Source: Mesorhizobium muleiense (GTDB lineage: Bacteria; Pseudomonadota; Alphaproteobacteria; Rhizobiales; Rhizobiaceae). Taken from it: DNA of 64,000 bases. The stretch is taken from contig NZ_FNEE01000007.1 of assembly GCF_900099905.1 (NCBI RefSeq), positions 214,567 to 278,566 on the forward strand, given 5' to 3'. Both the position numbers and the translations under genes were made by a program. The notes under the pieces were generated by a model. That model searched no databases and was not told the origin of the DNA. It saw only the letters and a list, made by a program, of their open reading frames with translations. Below, one piece after another: positions 32,558 through 41,641 of this stretch; within the stretch, counting starts at the first letter, position 1, and each line of letters begins with the position of its first letter.

Positions 32558-33814
32558 ATGCAGCCGCGGCGTCGCGCCCTGGCCCTTGTCGTCGATCACC
32601 AGTCCGCGATGGAAGCGATCCAGCGTGAAGGGCGCGTTGAAGTCGTGCGGTTCATCCTTGGCGATGGTCCAGGCAAAGCACCAGCCGGAGGCCGGCGTCG
32701 CCTTGAAGCCGCCGTAGCACCAGCCGCAGTTGAGATACATGCCCGGCAGCGGGCCGGTGGTGATGATCGGAGAACCGTCCATCGACATGTCGCAGACGCC
32801 GCCCCAGGAACGCAGCATGCGAACCCGGGCGAGACCCGGAAACAGCGCCAGCATCTCGCTCATCACCTCATCGACAACAGGCAGACTGCCGCGCTGGGCG
32901 TAGCTGTTGTAGCCGTCGAGATCGCCGCCATAGACAAGGCCGCCCTTGTCCGACTGCGACATGTAGAAATGGCCCATGCCGAAAGTCAGGACTGTGTTGA
33001 TGAACGGCTTCAGCGATTCCGTCACAAAAGCCTGCAGCACGTGGCTCTCGATCGGCATCGTATCGATGCCGGCGAGCCGCATGACTTGCCCGGTGCTGCC
33101 GGCCACCGCGACCGCCACCTTCCTGGCGCGGATATCTCCGCGCGACGTCGAGACGCCTGATATGCGGTCGCCGTCGCGCAGGAAGCCGGTGACCTCGCAA
33201 TTCTCGATGATGTCGACACCGCGGCGGTCGGCGCCGCGCGCATAGCCCCAGGCGACGGCATCGTGGCGGGCGGTGCCGGCGCGCCGCTGCATCAGCCCGC
33301 CGACGATTGGGAAGCGCGCCGTGGCGGAGACGTCCAGCGCCGGCACCAGGCGCGCGATCTCGGCCGTGGTCATCAGTCCGGCGTCGACGCCGAGATGGCG
33401 CATGGCGTTGCCGCGGCGGGCAAAATCGTCGAGCTGGGCCGGCGTGTGCGCGAGGTTGAGGCAGCCGCGCTGCGAGAACATGACGTTGTAGTTGAGATCG
33501 TGCGACAGGTTCTCCCACAGCTTCATCGAATGCTCGTAGAAGCGCGTGTTGGCCGGCAGCAGGTAGTTGGAGCGGACGGCTGTCGTGTTGCGGCCGACGT
33601 TGCCGGAGCCGAGCCACCCCTTTTCCAGCACCGCCACGTTGGTGATGCCGTGCTCCTTGGCGAGATAATAGGCGGTCGACAGGCCATGGCCGCCACCGCC
33701 GATGACGATCACGTCGTAGGACGCCTTCGGGTCCGGCTTGCGCCAGGCCGGTTTCCAGTCCTTGTTGCCGGTCAGCGCATTTTTGAGAAGCGAGAAGGCC
33801 GAATATTCCGCCAT
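32555..33814 (-). CDS. soxB: Sarcosine oxidase subunit beta
   Basis: 419 residues, the usual SoxB size. FAD motif YDVIVIGGGGHGLSTAYYLAKEH near residue 33; GRNTTAVRSNYLLPANTRFYEHSMKLWENL and TARHDAVAWGYARGADRRG are typical of the family, the latter containing a His in the region of the covalent FMN site. This subunit carries out sarcosine oxidation. It is the first gene of the operon; about 200 bases upstream, before the divergent MscS gene, should hold the promoter. Confidence 0.95.
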   Translation of the reverse strand: MAEYSAFSLLKNALTGNKDWKPAWRKPDPKASYDVIVIGGGGHGLSTAYYLAKEHGITNVAVLEKGWLGSGNVGRNTTAVRSNYLLPANTRFYEHSMKLWENLSHDLNYNVMFSQRGCLNLAHTPAQLDDFARRGNAMRHLGVDAGLMTTAEIARLVPALDVSATARFPIVGGLMQRRAGTARHDAVAWGYARGADRRGVDIIENCEVTGFLRDGDRISGVSTSRGDIRARKVAVAVAGSTGQVMRLAGIDTMPIESHVLQAFVTESLKPFINTVLTFGMGHFYMSQSDKGGLVYGGDLDGYNSYAQRGSLPVVDEVMSEMLALFPGLARVRMLRSWGGVCDMSMDGSPIITTGPLPGMYLNCGWCYGGFKATPASGWCFAWTIAKDEPHDFNAPFTLDRFHRGLVIDDKGQGATPRLH

Positions 33815-34030
33815 TCTTTTTGTTGTCCGTTCTGGCTTTTCGTCAGCCGTTTTGGGCGATGCGGCACATTATAGAGCAGGCCGCTGCCGCAAAGCCAATA
33901 TTGCGCCATCGCTTTTCGACTGGCCGACTCCGAAGGGCGGGCAGGGCGGGACGGCTTGCTCCCCGGTATCAGCGTCTTTATCAAGGGCAAGCTTTAGAAC
34001 GCCTTACCGCCTGTGAGTCGCCAAACGATC

Positions 34031-36520
34031 ATGCTTTTCCGACTGCTCCGCTTCGTACTGGTCCTGGCGACCGTCGCCTCCGCGCCGCTGTCGATTGATG
34101 CGGCGGCGCAGGGGCTTGACCAGGCTGCCTCCGGAGTGGTCGCCGACCAGCAGAAAATCCTGCAGGACCTGACGACGAGGACCGACAATCTCGAAAAGAA
34201 AATCCAGGAGGACGGTGACGACGACGCCAGCCTTGTCGACATCCGCCTGCAGCTCGAGGAAATGTCGCGAGGTGCGCTGGACAGCGCGCTTGCCTTCCGC
34301 CCGCGCCTTTCGGAGATCAACGCAAGGCTCGATCAGCTCGGGGCGCCGCCGGCCGCGGGCCAGCCACCCGAACCCGACATCGTGACCAGCGAACGCCAGG
34401 CGCTGGCGTCCGAAAAGGCCGAGATCAATGCTGTCATCGCCGCGGCGCAAAACCTGTCGATCCGCATCAGCGGCCTCATCGCCAAGATCGCCAATATGCG
34501 CAGCGAGCTGTTTCGCAATCTGCTCACCAAGCGCTACGTGCTGTCCGACGCGTTGAGCCCTGAGGTCATTTCCGATGCCAATGGTGAATTTACCGGCTTC
34601 AACAAGGCAGTGTCGTCGTGGCTGAGCTTCGTCTTCAAGTTCAAGTTCCAGGCCGTGCTGGCCGCGACCTTGACGGCGCTTTCCCTGGCGGCGGTGCTTT
34701 TTGTCGGTGGGCGGCGTTTGTTCGGGCGTGTCTTCGAAGCGGACCCTTCGGTCGAAGATCCGTCCTATCTCAGCCGGTTGTCGGTGGCGTTCTGGTCGAC
34801 ATTGCTGCCGACGCTGGCGGTCGGCGTCTTCCTGGTCTCGACCGTGTTCTTTTTCAACTACTACAATGTGTTGCGCGGCGACATTGGCGTTTTCCTGAAT
34901 GCGCTGGTCGGGGTCATCGCGGTGGTGTTCTGCGTCAACCGACTGGCCAATGCGACGCTGGAGCCGCGGCTGCCGAACTGGCGGCTCATCCCCGTTGAAT
35001 CCGGCCCGGCACGCTGGCTGGTGCGGCTGACGACCGCCACGGCGGTGGTGATCGGCGTCAACTATTTCCTGTCGGTCGTCAACGACACGATGGGCTCACC
35101 GCTGTCGCTGACCATCGCCAGAAGTTTTGTCGCCACCATCATCGTCGGCATCATCCTGATCCTGATGGGGCTGCTGAAGCCCTTCAAGGCCACCGACGGA
35201 AGCTGGCGCCCCTGGCCGGCGTGGCTGCGCTACACGGCAGTCGCGATCGGCCTTTTCACCATTGCCACGGCGCTGTTCGGCTATATCGGCCTTGCCATCT
35301 TCGTCTCGCTGCAGGTCGTGGTCACCGGTACCATTCTGGTGACCGCCTATATCGGCTTCCTGTCAGCGCGGGCGATCAGCGAGGAAGGTGGCTTTGCCAA
35401 CACGTCGATCGGGCGCTGGCTATCGACCAATTCCAGTTATGAGGAGTCCGCGCTCGACCAGCTCGGCCTGGTCGTCAGCGTCGCCATCAACCTGATGATC
35501 GTGCTGGTGTTCCTGCCGCTGATCCTGTTGATGTGGGGCTTCCAGCCCGGCGACATCGAGGCCTGGGCCTACAAGCTGGCGACGGGCCTCACCGTCGGCT
35601 CGGTGACGATCTCGGTGACCGGCATCCTCACCGGCATCGTCGTCTTCATCATCGGCTATTTCCTGACGCGCTGGTTCCAGGGCTGGCTCGACGGCTCGGT
35701 GATGGCGCGCGGCAAGGTCGATACCGGCGTGCGCAACTCGATCCGGCTGGCGGTCGGCTATGCCGGCGTCGCGCTCGCAGCCCTCGTCGGCGTCTCGGCG
35801 GCGGGCATCGATCTCTCCAACCTGGCGCTTGTCGCCGGCGCCCTGTCGCTCGGTATCGGCTTTGGCCTGCAGAATGTCGTCTCCAACTTCGTCTCCGGCC
35901 TGATCCTCTTGGCCGAGCGGCCGTTCAAGGTCGGCGACTGGATCGTCGCCGGTGAGATCAGCGGCACGGTCAAGAAGATCAGCGTGCGCGCTACCGAGAT
36001 CGAGACGTTCCAGCGGCAGTCGGTGATCCTGCCCAATTCAAACCTGATCAACAATGCGGTCGGCAACTGGACGCACCGCAACAAGCTCGGTCGCATCGAC
36101 ATCAAGGTCGGCGTCGCCTACGGCAGCGACGTCAAGCAGGCCCATGCTGTGCTGTTGGAGATTGCGCGCGGCCATCCGCTGGTGCTGAAAAATCCGGAAC
36201 CCTTCGTGCTGTTCACCAATTTCGGGGCGGCCGCTCTCGAATTCGAAATCCGTGTGTTCCTGGCCGACGTGATGAACGGCAACATCGTGCAGAACGACAT
36301 TCGGTTTGCCGTCCTCGATGAGTTCGCCGATCAGCATATCGAAATTCCGTCGGCGCCGCGCGCCGTCGTCGAGACCAAGAAGCATGAGGCGTGGCCGATC
36401 GATGACGACAAGATCGAAGTCGATTTTGCCGAACAGGAGCAAGCAAAGGCGGAAGCCGTGGCCGAGACGAAACGACTGGCCAGATCCGGGCGCAAGACCC
36501 GCAAGCCGGATCCCGATTAG
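34031..36520 (+). CDS. Mechanosensitive channel, DUF3772 + MscS type
   Basis: About 829 residues. A signal peptide (LFRLLRFVLVLATVASAPLSIDAAAQ) leads a periplasmic DUF3772 coiled-coil region (30-170, DLTTRTDNLEKKIQED), then about ten membrane helices and the C-terminal MscS domain with the pore helix (AGALSLGIGFGLQNVVSNFVSGLILLAERPFKVGDWI) and beta domain. Such channels release solutes on hypo-osmotic shock. The C-terminus is charged and Lys/Arg-rich. ATG at 34031 starts the signal peptide; GTG at 34013 would add six residues. Ribosome binding site weak. Confidence 0.88.
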   Translation: MLFRLLRFVLVLATVASAPLSIDAAAQGLDQAASGVVADQQKILQDLTTRTDNLEKKIQEDGDDDASLVDIRLQLEEMSRGALDSALAFRPRLSEINARLDQLGAPPAAGQPPEPDIVTSERQALASEKAEINAVIAAAQNLSIRISGLIAKIANMRSELFRNLLTKRYVLSDALSPEVISDANGEFTGFNKAVSSWLSFVFKFKFQAVLAATLTALSLAAVLFVGGRRLFGRVFEADPSVEDPSYLSRLSVAFWSTLLPTLAVGVFLVSTVFFFNYYNVLRGDIGVFLNALVGVIAVVFCVNRLANATLEPRLPNWRLIPVESGPARWLVRLTTATAVVIGVNYFLSVVNDTMGSPLSLTIARSFVATIIVGIILILMGLLKPFKATDGSWRPWPAWLRYTAVAIGLFTIATALFGYIGLAIFVSLQVVVTGTILVTAYIGFLSARAISEEGGFANTSIGRWLSTNSSYEESALDQLGLVVSVAINLMIVLVFLPLILLMWGFQPGDIEAWAYKLATGLTVGSVTISVTGILTGIVVFIIGYFLTRWFQGWLDGSVMARGKVDTGVRNSIRLAVGYAGVALAALVGVSAAGIDLSNLALVAGALSLGIGFGLQNVVSNFVSGLILLAERPFKVGDWIVAGEISGTVKKISVRATEIETFQRQSVILPNSNLINNAVGNWTHRNKLGRIDIKVGVAYGSDVKQAHAVLLEIARGHPLVLKNPEPFVLFTNFGAAALEFEIRVFLADVMNGNIVQNDIRFAVLDEFADQHIEIPSAPRAVVETKKHEAWPIDDDKIEVDFAEQEQAKAEAVAETKRLARSGRKTRKPDPD

Positions 36521-36704
36521 GGTAAATTGATATTCAGCCGGCCTGCGAACGGCTGATACCTGCGCTTCTGACGCAGCCAAAGCAATTGCGGCATGAATGC
36601 GGCATTCAGTTGCCGTTCAGCTGGCATCTCATATAAGCTCACATGCAAACGGCGGGAATGCCTTGCGAAATGCAACAGAGGCGGTGGCAACACCGATACT
36701 GCAA

Positions 36705-36968
36705 ATGTGGAAGTCTCTCGTCGCCGCCATCGCTTTTCTTGCCGTGGGCGGTTCAGCCCTTGCCGCCAGCGCCACCAACAAGGACGCCGAGACCCGCACA
36801 CTCGTCGTGACCGAAGGCGGTGGCAAGACGGAGCTGGCGCTGGCCGCCGGCGAAACCGCTGAATTCTGCCCGACCGGCTGTTTCGTTACCATGCCGAATG
36901 GCGACCTCGAAGCGCTGACCGGTTCGGAAACAATCGAAATCTCTGGCGGCGTCGCCCGCATCAAGTAA
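36705..36968 (+). CDS. Small exported protein of unknown function
   Basis: About 87 residues. The N-terminus MWKSLVAAIAFLAVGGSALAASA is a good signal peptide; the mature part of about 65 residues has two cysteines in AEFCPTGCFVTMPNGD and no family I recognise. ATG at 36705 is chosen to start at the signal peptide. A strong terminator follows, so it forms a single-gene transcript. Confidence 0.65.
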   Translation: MWKSLVAAIAFLAVGGSALAASATNKDAETRTLVVTEGGGKTELALAAGETAEFCPTGCFVTMPNGDLEALTGSETIEISGGVARIK

Positions 36969-36998
36969 TCGCGTCAAAAAACGTTGACTAGTTTTTAG

Positions 36999-37024
36999 AA
37001 GGCCGGGCAAATGCCCGGCCTTTG
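36999..37024 (+). terminator. Intrinsic terminator
   Basis: Perfect stem GGCCGGGC/GCCCGGCC with the loop AAAT (37001-37020), flanked by AA and TTT, 33 bases after the stop of the small exported protein gene. Confidence 0.85.
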
Positions 37025-37170
37025 ATCGTTTCGGGTTATCGAAACTTAACGATGAAAGGGAAAATACCGTCACGCAAGCCAGGCCGGGCCGGACGCTTTA
37101 ACGATCGCTGCGCTGTTGCCCGCTATATCGGGCCCGAAGACGCCGAAGCATGGGGTTTTGGATCGGCGCC

Positions 37171-37210
37171 TGATCCTTTCCGAAAGATCGGCTTTCGGAA
37201 TCATGCGCTT
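37171..37210. repeat. Short palindromic intergenic repeat, Rhizobiales type
   Basis: TGATCCTTTCCGAAAGATCG followed by GCTTTCGGAATCATGCGCTT, an imperfect palindrome of about 40 bases. It lies just upstream of the HAD-UbiA gene. Confidence 0.65.
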
Positions 37211-37229
37211 TTAGGCAGGGCGACGAAGA

Positions 37230-38663
37230 ATGGATGCGCGGTCGGACAGGAACGCAATCCCGCTTGCTGTCGATCTCGACGGCACGCTGATCGCGACGGA
37301 CCTGTTGTGGGAAGGTCTGTTCATCCTTCTCAAGAAGAATCCGCTCTATGTTTTCCTGGTGCCGGTCTGGCTCGTCGGCGGGCCGGCGCGGTTGAAGCAG
37401 GCCATCGCTCAACGCATCGACATCGATCCTGCGTCGCTGCCCTACCGCGAGGCGCTGCTTCAGCGCCTTCGCGCCGAACATGGCGAAGGCCGCAAGATCG
37501 TGCTGGCGACCGGGACGCCGCGTAAATTCGCCGAGGCGATCGCCGCACATCTCGGGATATTCGATCGCGTCCTGGCGACTGACGGCGCCCACAACATGAC
37601 GTCAGGCAGAAAGCGCGCCTCGCTTGTCGCAGCCTATGGCGATGGCGGCTTCGACTATGCCGGCAACAGTCGGCACGACCTTAAGGTATTCGACGCCGCG
37701 CGCACGGCAATCGTCGTCGCGCCCGACCGTCATGCTGCGCGCTGGCAGGCCGCGCACAGTGCTGAAATCATGCCGGCGCCGAAACCGACATTCAGAACCA
37801 TCGTCAAGATGCTGCGCGTTCATCAGTGGCTGAAAAACTCGCTGATCGCAGTGCCGATGGTGCTGTCGCACGAATACTTCAACGCCGACATGATCTGGGA
37901 ATGCCTGCTGGCATTCGTCTCGTTCAGCGCAGTCGCCTCCGCCATCTACATCCTCAATGATTTCTTCGATCTCGCGCTCGACCGCAAACACCCGACCAAG
38001 CGCAACCGGCCATTCGCCAGCGGCGCGCTGTCGATCCCGTTCGGCCTCGGTTCAATGATGGTGCTGCTCGCAACAGGCGTCGCTGCAGGGTTTCTGCTGC
38101 CGATCGAATTCCTCGGCGTGCTCGGTGGCTACATGGTCATCACCACCGGCTATTCGCTGTCGTTCAAGCGCATGCTTCTGATCGACGTGCTGACATTGGC
38201 CGGTCTCTACACCATCCGCGTTCTGGCGGGCGCCGCGGCAACCGGCGTCGACGTCTCTTTCTGGCTGCTGGCCTTCTCGATCTTCTTTTTCCTGTCGCTG
38301 GCGCTGGTGAAGCGGTTTGTCGAGCTGCGCACGACCGCCATTCCGGCCGGCGAGCGCATTGCCGGCCGCGGCTACCGCACCGAAGACCAGGAGATCGTCG
38401 CCCAGGCGGGCATGGCGTCGGCCTTTTCCTCGGCGCTGGTGCTGGCGCTCTATATGGACAGCGCTGCGGTGCGCGAACTTTATCCGCATCCTTGGCTGGT
38501 CTGGCCGCTGGCGCCGATCGTGCTTTACCTGACTATGCGCGTCTGGATTCTCGCCCGCCGCGACCAGATGCATGACGATCCGGTCGTCTTCATCATCCGC
38601 GACTGGCGCAGCCAGATCGTCGTGCTCATCGGCGCCGTGTTCCTGGTCGTCGGAGGCTGGTAG
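37230..38663 (+). CDS. HAD-like domain fused to UbiA prenyltransferase (DPPR synthase-like)
   Basis: 477 residues in two parts. Residues 1-190 form a HAD-type hydrolase domain (PLAVDLDGTLIATDLLWEG with the DxDGT motif; ATGTPRKFAEAI). Residues 195-477 form a UbiA membrane prenyltransferase with NDFFDLALDRKHPTKRNRP (NDxxD/DxxxD with HPTKRNRP) and a second Asp-rich loop. The HPTKRNRP form is that of decaprenyl-phosphate phosphoribosyltransferases (mycobacterial Rv3806c) and NoeC-like proteins. It would move phosphoribose onto polyprenyl phosphate, and the HAD domain could then remove the 5-phosphate. A DprE1-like gene follows two bases later. Confidence 0.85.
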   Translation: MDARSDRNAIPLAVDLDGTLIATDLLWEGLFILLKKNPLYVFLVPVWLVGGPARLKQAIAQRIDIDPASLPYREALLQRLRAEHGEGRKIVLATGTPRKFAEAIAAHLGIFDRVLATDGAHNMTSGRKRASLVAAYGDGGFDYAGNSRHDLKVFDAARTAIVVAPDRHAARWQAAHSAEIMPAPKPTFRTIVKMLRVHQWLKNSLIAVPMVLSHEYFNADMIWECLLAFVSFSAVASAIYILNDFFDLALDRKHPTKRNRPFASGALSIPFGLGSMMVLLATGVAAGFLLPIEFLGVLGGYMVITTGYSLSFKRMLLIDVLTLAGLYTIRVLAGAAATGVDVSFWLLAFSIFFFLSLALVKRFVELRTTAIPAGERIAGRGYRTEDQEIVAQAGMASAFSSALVLALYMDSAAVRELYPHPWLVWPLAPIVLYLTMRVWILARRDQMHDDPVVFIIRDWRSQIVVLIGAVFLVVGGW

Positions 38664-38665
38664 GC

Positions 38666-40018
38666 GTGGGGCAGGAGCGGTTCCAGAGCTTCGGTCTTGC
38701 CACGCCACCGGCACTCGATGTGATCCCGGCGGACGACGCTGTAGCGTTGCTGAAGAGCGGCAAGGCGACAAGAAACGCTTTGCTCGCCTACGGCAACGGC
38801 CGCTCCTATGGCGATTCCTGCCAGAATGGGGCCGGCACGATCATCGATATGCGGCCGCTGAACAGGATCCGCGCCTTCAATGCCGAGACCGGCGTGATCG
38901 AGGCCGAGGCCGGCGTGCTTCTGTCCGACATCATCGCCCATGCAGCGCCATACGGCTTCTTTCCCGCCGTCGTTCCGGGCACGCAGTTCGTCACGCTCGG
39001 CGGCGCCATCGCCAACGACGTTCACGGCAAGAACCATCACCGGCGCGGCACCTTCGGCTGCCACGTCGAATCCTTGACGCTGCTCAGATCGGACGGACAG
39101 GCCCATTACAGCTCGGCCACCGAGAATGAACGCCAGTTCGCGGCGACGATCGGCGGCATGGGGCTGACTGGCCTGATACTGTCCGCATCGATCCGGCTGA
39201 TGCGGGTGCCATCGCTCGACATCATCGAGAAGGTGACGCCGTTCCGTGATCTCGGCGAGTTCTTCGAACTTGCAGAAGCGGCCGATCAGGCCAACGAATA
39301 CGTCGTCGCCTGGATCGACCAGCTTGCCGGCGGCCACAGTCGCGGGCGCGGGCTGCTGTTCACCGGCAATCACGCCGAGCATGGCTCCCATGTGGCCTTG
39401 CGTGCCGGTGGAAATCTTTCGGTGCCGTTCCAGCCGCCGTTCAACGTGCTCAACCGGCCGTTCCTGACTGCCTTCAATGCCGCCTACCGGTGGAAGAAAG
39501 GCCGGTCGACGGAGGCGCGTCAGGTCGGCTACCAGGGTTTCTTCTTTCCGCTCGACGGCGTCGGCAACTGGAACCGTCTCTATGGACCGAATGGGCTTTT
39601 CCAGCACCAGAGCGTGATGCCGCAAGACGTCGCGCGCCGAGTGGTGCCGGCGTTGCTTGCGGCGGCAAAACGGGCCGGGCAGGGCTCGTTCCTCACAGTC
39701 CTGAAGCGCTTCGGCGGGGTCCGCTCGCCGGCACTGCTGTCGTTCCCGCGGCCGGGTTTCACGTTGACGCTGGATTTCCCCAACCGTGGCAGGGCGACGC
39801 TGGCGCTGCTGAAGGAGCTCGACCAAATCACGGTCGAGGCCGGTGGTGCGGTCAATCCCTACAAGGATGCCCGCATGGGCGACGACGTTTTCGCAGCCTC
39901 CTTTCCGGAATGGCAACGCCTCGAAGCGATCCGCGATCCCGCCTTCATGTCGAGTTTCTGGGCGCGAACGGCGAAAAGGCTCGAGGCGCGACACGGAGCC
40001 GCCGAAGCCGCGGAATAG
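38666..40018 (+). CDS. DprE1-like FAD-linked oxidase
   Basis: 450 residues. The FAD domain holds AYGNGRSYGDSCQNGAGTIIDM and GTQFVTLGGAIANDVHGKNHHRRGTFGCHVESLTLL, where the His in DVHGKNHH matches the DprE1 pattern, and the C-terminus has VNPYKDARM. DprE1 oxidises polyprenylphosphoryl ribose at C2 to a keto sugar on the way to polyprenylphosphoryl arabinose. The GTG start lies directly after the UbiA stop. No classical DprE2 gene was seen next to it; the extended SDR at 40611 might replace it. Confidence 0.85.
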   Translation: MGQERFQSFGLATPPALDVIPADDAVALLKSGKATRNALLAYGNGRSYGDSCQNGAGTIIDMRPLNRIRAFNAETGVIEAEAGVLLSDIIAHAAPYGFFPAVVPGTQFVTLGGAIANDVHGKNHHRRGTFGCHVESLTLLRSDGQAHYSSATENERQFAATIGGMGLTGLILSASIRLMRVPSLDIIEKVTPFRDLGEFFELAEAADQANEYVVAWIDQLAGGHSRGRGLLFTGNHAEHGSHVALRAGGNLSVPFQPPFNVLNRPFLTAFNAAYRWKKGRSTEARQVGYQGFFFPLDGVGNWNRLYGPNGLFQHQSVMPQDVARRVVPALLAAAKRAGQGSFLTVLKRFGGVRSPALLSFPRPGFTLTLDFPNRGRATLALLKELDQITVEAGGAVNPYKDARMGDDVFAASFPEWQRLEAIRDPAFMSSFWARTAKRLEARHGAAEAAE

Positions 40019-40137
40019 ATAACATTCGAATAGTTCGTGGTAAACAGATCGATAATTCAAGCTTTCCTCGAACTTTTTTGTGCTTCACGAAATGTTTGGA
40101 AGTTTTCAGTAGAACGAAAAAGGTTGATGAGAAAAAC
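40019..40137. other. AT-rich gap, probable internal promoter region
   Basis: About 120 bases with unusually low GC between the DprE1-like and SMR-like genes, including TTCGAATAGTTCG (CGAA-TAG-TTCG dyad) and runs of T and A. No open frame. It may hold a promoter for the genes that follow, or a junction left by recombination. Confidence 0.4.
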
Positions 40138-40614
40138 ATGAAATACATCGTCTCAATTCTGTTCACGGTCATGACCAACGCCGCCGCGCAACTCATGCTT
40201 AAGCAGGGCATGATGTCACTCGGTCCGATTTCCTTCGAGGGCAGCAATCCGTTGCTGAAGCTGTTGCAGATCGTCTTCAGCCCATGGGTTTTCTTCGGCC
40301 TGTGCACCTTCGTCATCTCGATGGCGGCGCACATCTATGTGCTGTCCAAGGTAGAGCTCAGCTTCGCCTATCCGTTCCTCAGCCTCGCCTATGTCGCCGT
40401 TGCGATCTTCGCCTATTTCATCTTCCGCGAAGACCTCAATGGCTGGCGTATCGCCGGCATCGCTTTCATCTGCGTCGGCACGGTGCTGATCGCCCAAAGT
40501 GGCAGGGATCTGGGTGGCCGGGATTTGGATAGCCGGGATTTGGGTGGTCGCGGGCATGACGAGGAAACGGCCTCCTTTTCGTCCGACAAGATTCAAAGTG
40601 GGATCGTTCGATGA
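40138..40614 (+). CDS. SMR/EamA-type small membrane transporter
   Basis: 158 residues with four membrane helices (IVSILFTVMTNAAAQLMLKQG; LQIVFSPWVFFGLCTFVISMAAHIYVLSKV; FLSLAYVAVAIFAYFIF; IAGIAFICVGTVLIAQSG). It resembles SMR-family and ArnE/F-type proteins that flip lipid-linked sugars. Between the DprE1-like gene and an SDR gene it is a good candidate to flip the polyprenyl-linked product to the periplasm. Its C-terminal tail carries RDLGG-RDLDS-RDLGG from a 15 bp tandem repeat. The stop overlaps the next start (ATGA). Confidence 0.78.
   Translation: MKYIVSILFTVMTNAAAQLMLKQGMMSLGPISFEGSNPLLKLLQIVFSPWVFFGLCTFVISMAAHIYVLSKVELSFAYPFLSLAYVAVAIFAYFIFREDLNGWRIAGIAFICVGTVLIAQSGRDLGGRDLDSRDLGGRGHDEETASFSSDKIQSGIVR
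40505..40549 (+). repeat. Three 15-bp tandem repeats in coding sequence
   Basis: Units GGGATCTGGGTGGCC, GGGATTTGGATAGCC and GGGATTTGGGTGGTC lie head to tail and encode five-residue repeats (RDLGG-like) in the cytoplasmic tail of the SMR-like protein. The length is likely to vary between strains. Confidence 0.7.
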
Positions 40615-41618
40615 GACATGTGATCTTCGGCGGCGACGGTTTCGTCGGCCGCCACCTTGCCCCAAAACTCCTGGCCGATGGCGAGGAGGTGGTCGTCGCC
40701 GATATCGCCAAAAGCGACCTGCCGCATTACCGCTCCGCCCAATATGTCAGGTGCGACGTCACCGATCCGGCCTCGGTCGCTTCGGTCGGGCTGAAGGCCG
40801 ACGACATGGTCTATAATCTGTCGGCGAAAATGCTGTCGCCGATCCAGGTGCGCGCCAAGCGCCACGAATTCTTCTTCCCGGTGAATTTCCACGGCACCGA
40901 GCACATCATGCAGGCGATGGACAGAGCCGGCGCGCCCAAACTCGTCCATTACACGACCGACATGATCTACGGCCACACGGTCACGCAGCCGATGACCGAG
41001 GAGCACCCGGTCGCGCCGCTCGGCGAATATGGCTGGTCGAAGCAGAAGACCGAGGAACTGGCCGTCGAATGGCGCAAGCGCGGCATGTCGATCTCGCTGT
41101 TTCGGCCGCGCCTGATCATCGGTCCCGGCCGCCTTGGCATCCTCGAAAAGCTGTTCAAGCTGATCGACTGGAACCTTCCGGTGCCGACGATCGGCTCGGG
41201 CAAGAACCCGTATCAGTTCATCTCGGTGTTCGACTGCGCCGAGGCGGCGCGCGCTGCGTGGAAGGCCGGCGTGCCTGATGAGGCTTATAATCTCGGCTCG
41301 CTCAACCCGCCGCCGGTCCGGAAATTGCTCGGCGACCTGATCAGGCATGCCGGCTCGAAATCGATCCTGATCCCGACCCCGGGCTGGGCAGTCAAGCGAA
41401 CGCTCGACCTGCTCGACCTCTTGAACATGCCGATCATGGATCCGGAGCAGTATCTGATCGCCGACGAGGACTGCGTGCTCGACGTGTCCAAGGCGGAACG
41501 CCAGCTCGGCTGGGTGCCGCAATATCGCGACGAGGACATGCTGATCGCTGCCTACAGCGAATATCGCGCCAAGAAAGACGGCCATGCCGTCGCCGCCAAA
41601 CATGTGCCCGCCGAGTGA
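40611..41618 (+). CDS. NAD-dependent epimerase/dehydratase (extended SDR)
   Basis: 335 residues: NAD motif VIFGGDGFVGRHLA near the N-terminus, substrate region HYTTDMIYGHTV and the catalytic YGWSK (Y-x3-K, about 144). The C-terminal part resembles sterol/sugar-nucleotide dehydrogenases. It would oxidise, reduce or epimerise a sugar. Overlapping the flippase gene and followed by an aminotransferase, it may reduce the keto sugar made by the DprE1-like enzyme or prepare the aminotransferase substrate. Confidence 0.85.
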   Translation: MRHVIFGGDGFVGRHLAPKLLADGEEVVVADIAKSDLPHYRSAQYVRCDVTDPASVASVGLKADDMVYNLSAKMLSPIQVRAKRHEFFFPVNFHGTEHIMQAMDRAGAPKLVHYTTDMIYGHTVTQPMTEEHPVAPLGEYGWSKQKTEELAVEWRKRGMSISLFRPRLIIGPGRLGILEKLFKLIDWNLPVPTIGSGKNPYQFISVFDCAEAARAAWKAGVPDEAYNLGSLNPPPVRKLLGDLIRHAGSKSILIPTPGWAVKRTLDLLDLLNMPIMDPEQYLIADEDCVLDVSKAERQLGWVPQYRDEDMLIAAYSEYRAKKDGHAVAAKHVPAE

Positions 41619-41641
41619 AGGGCCAGCAGGAGACTCTTGAG

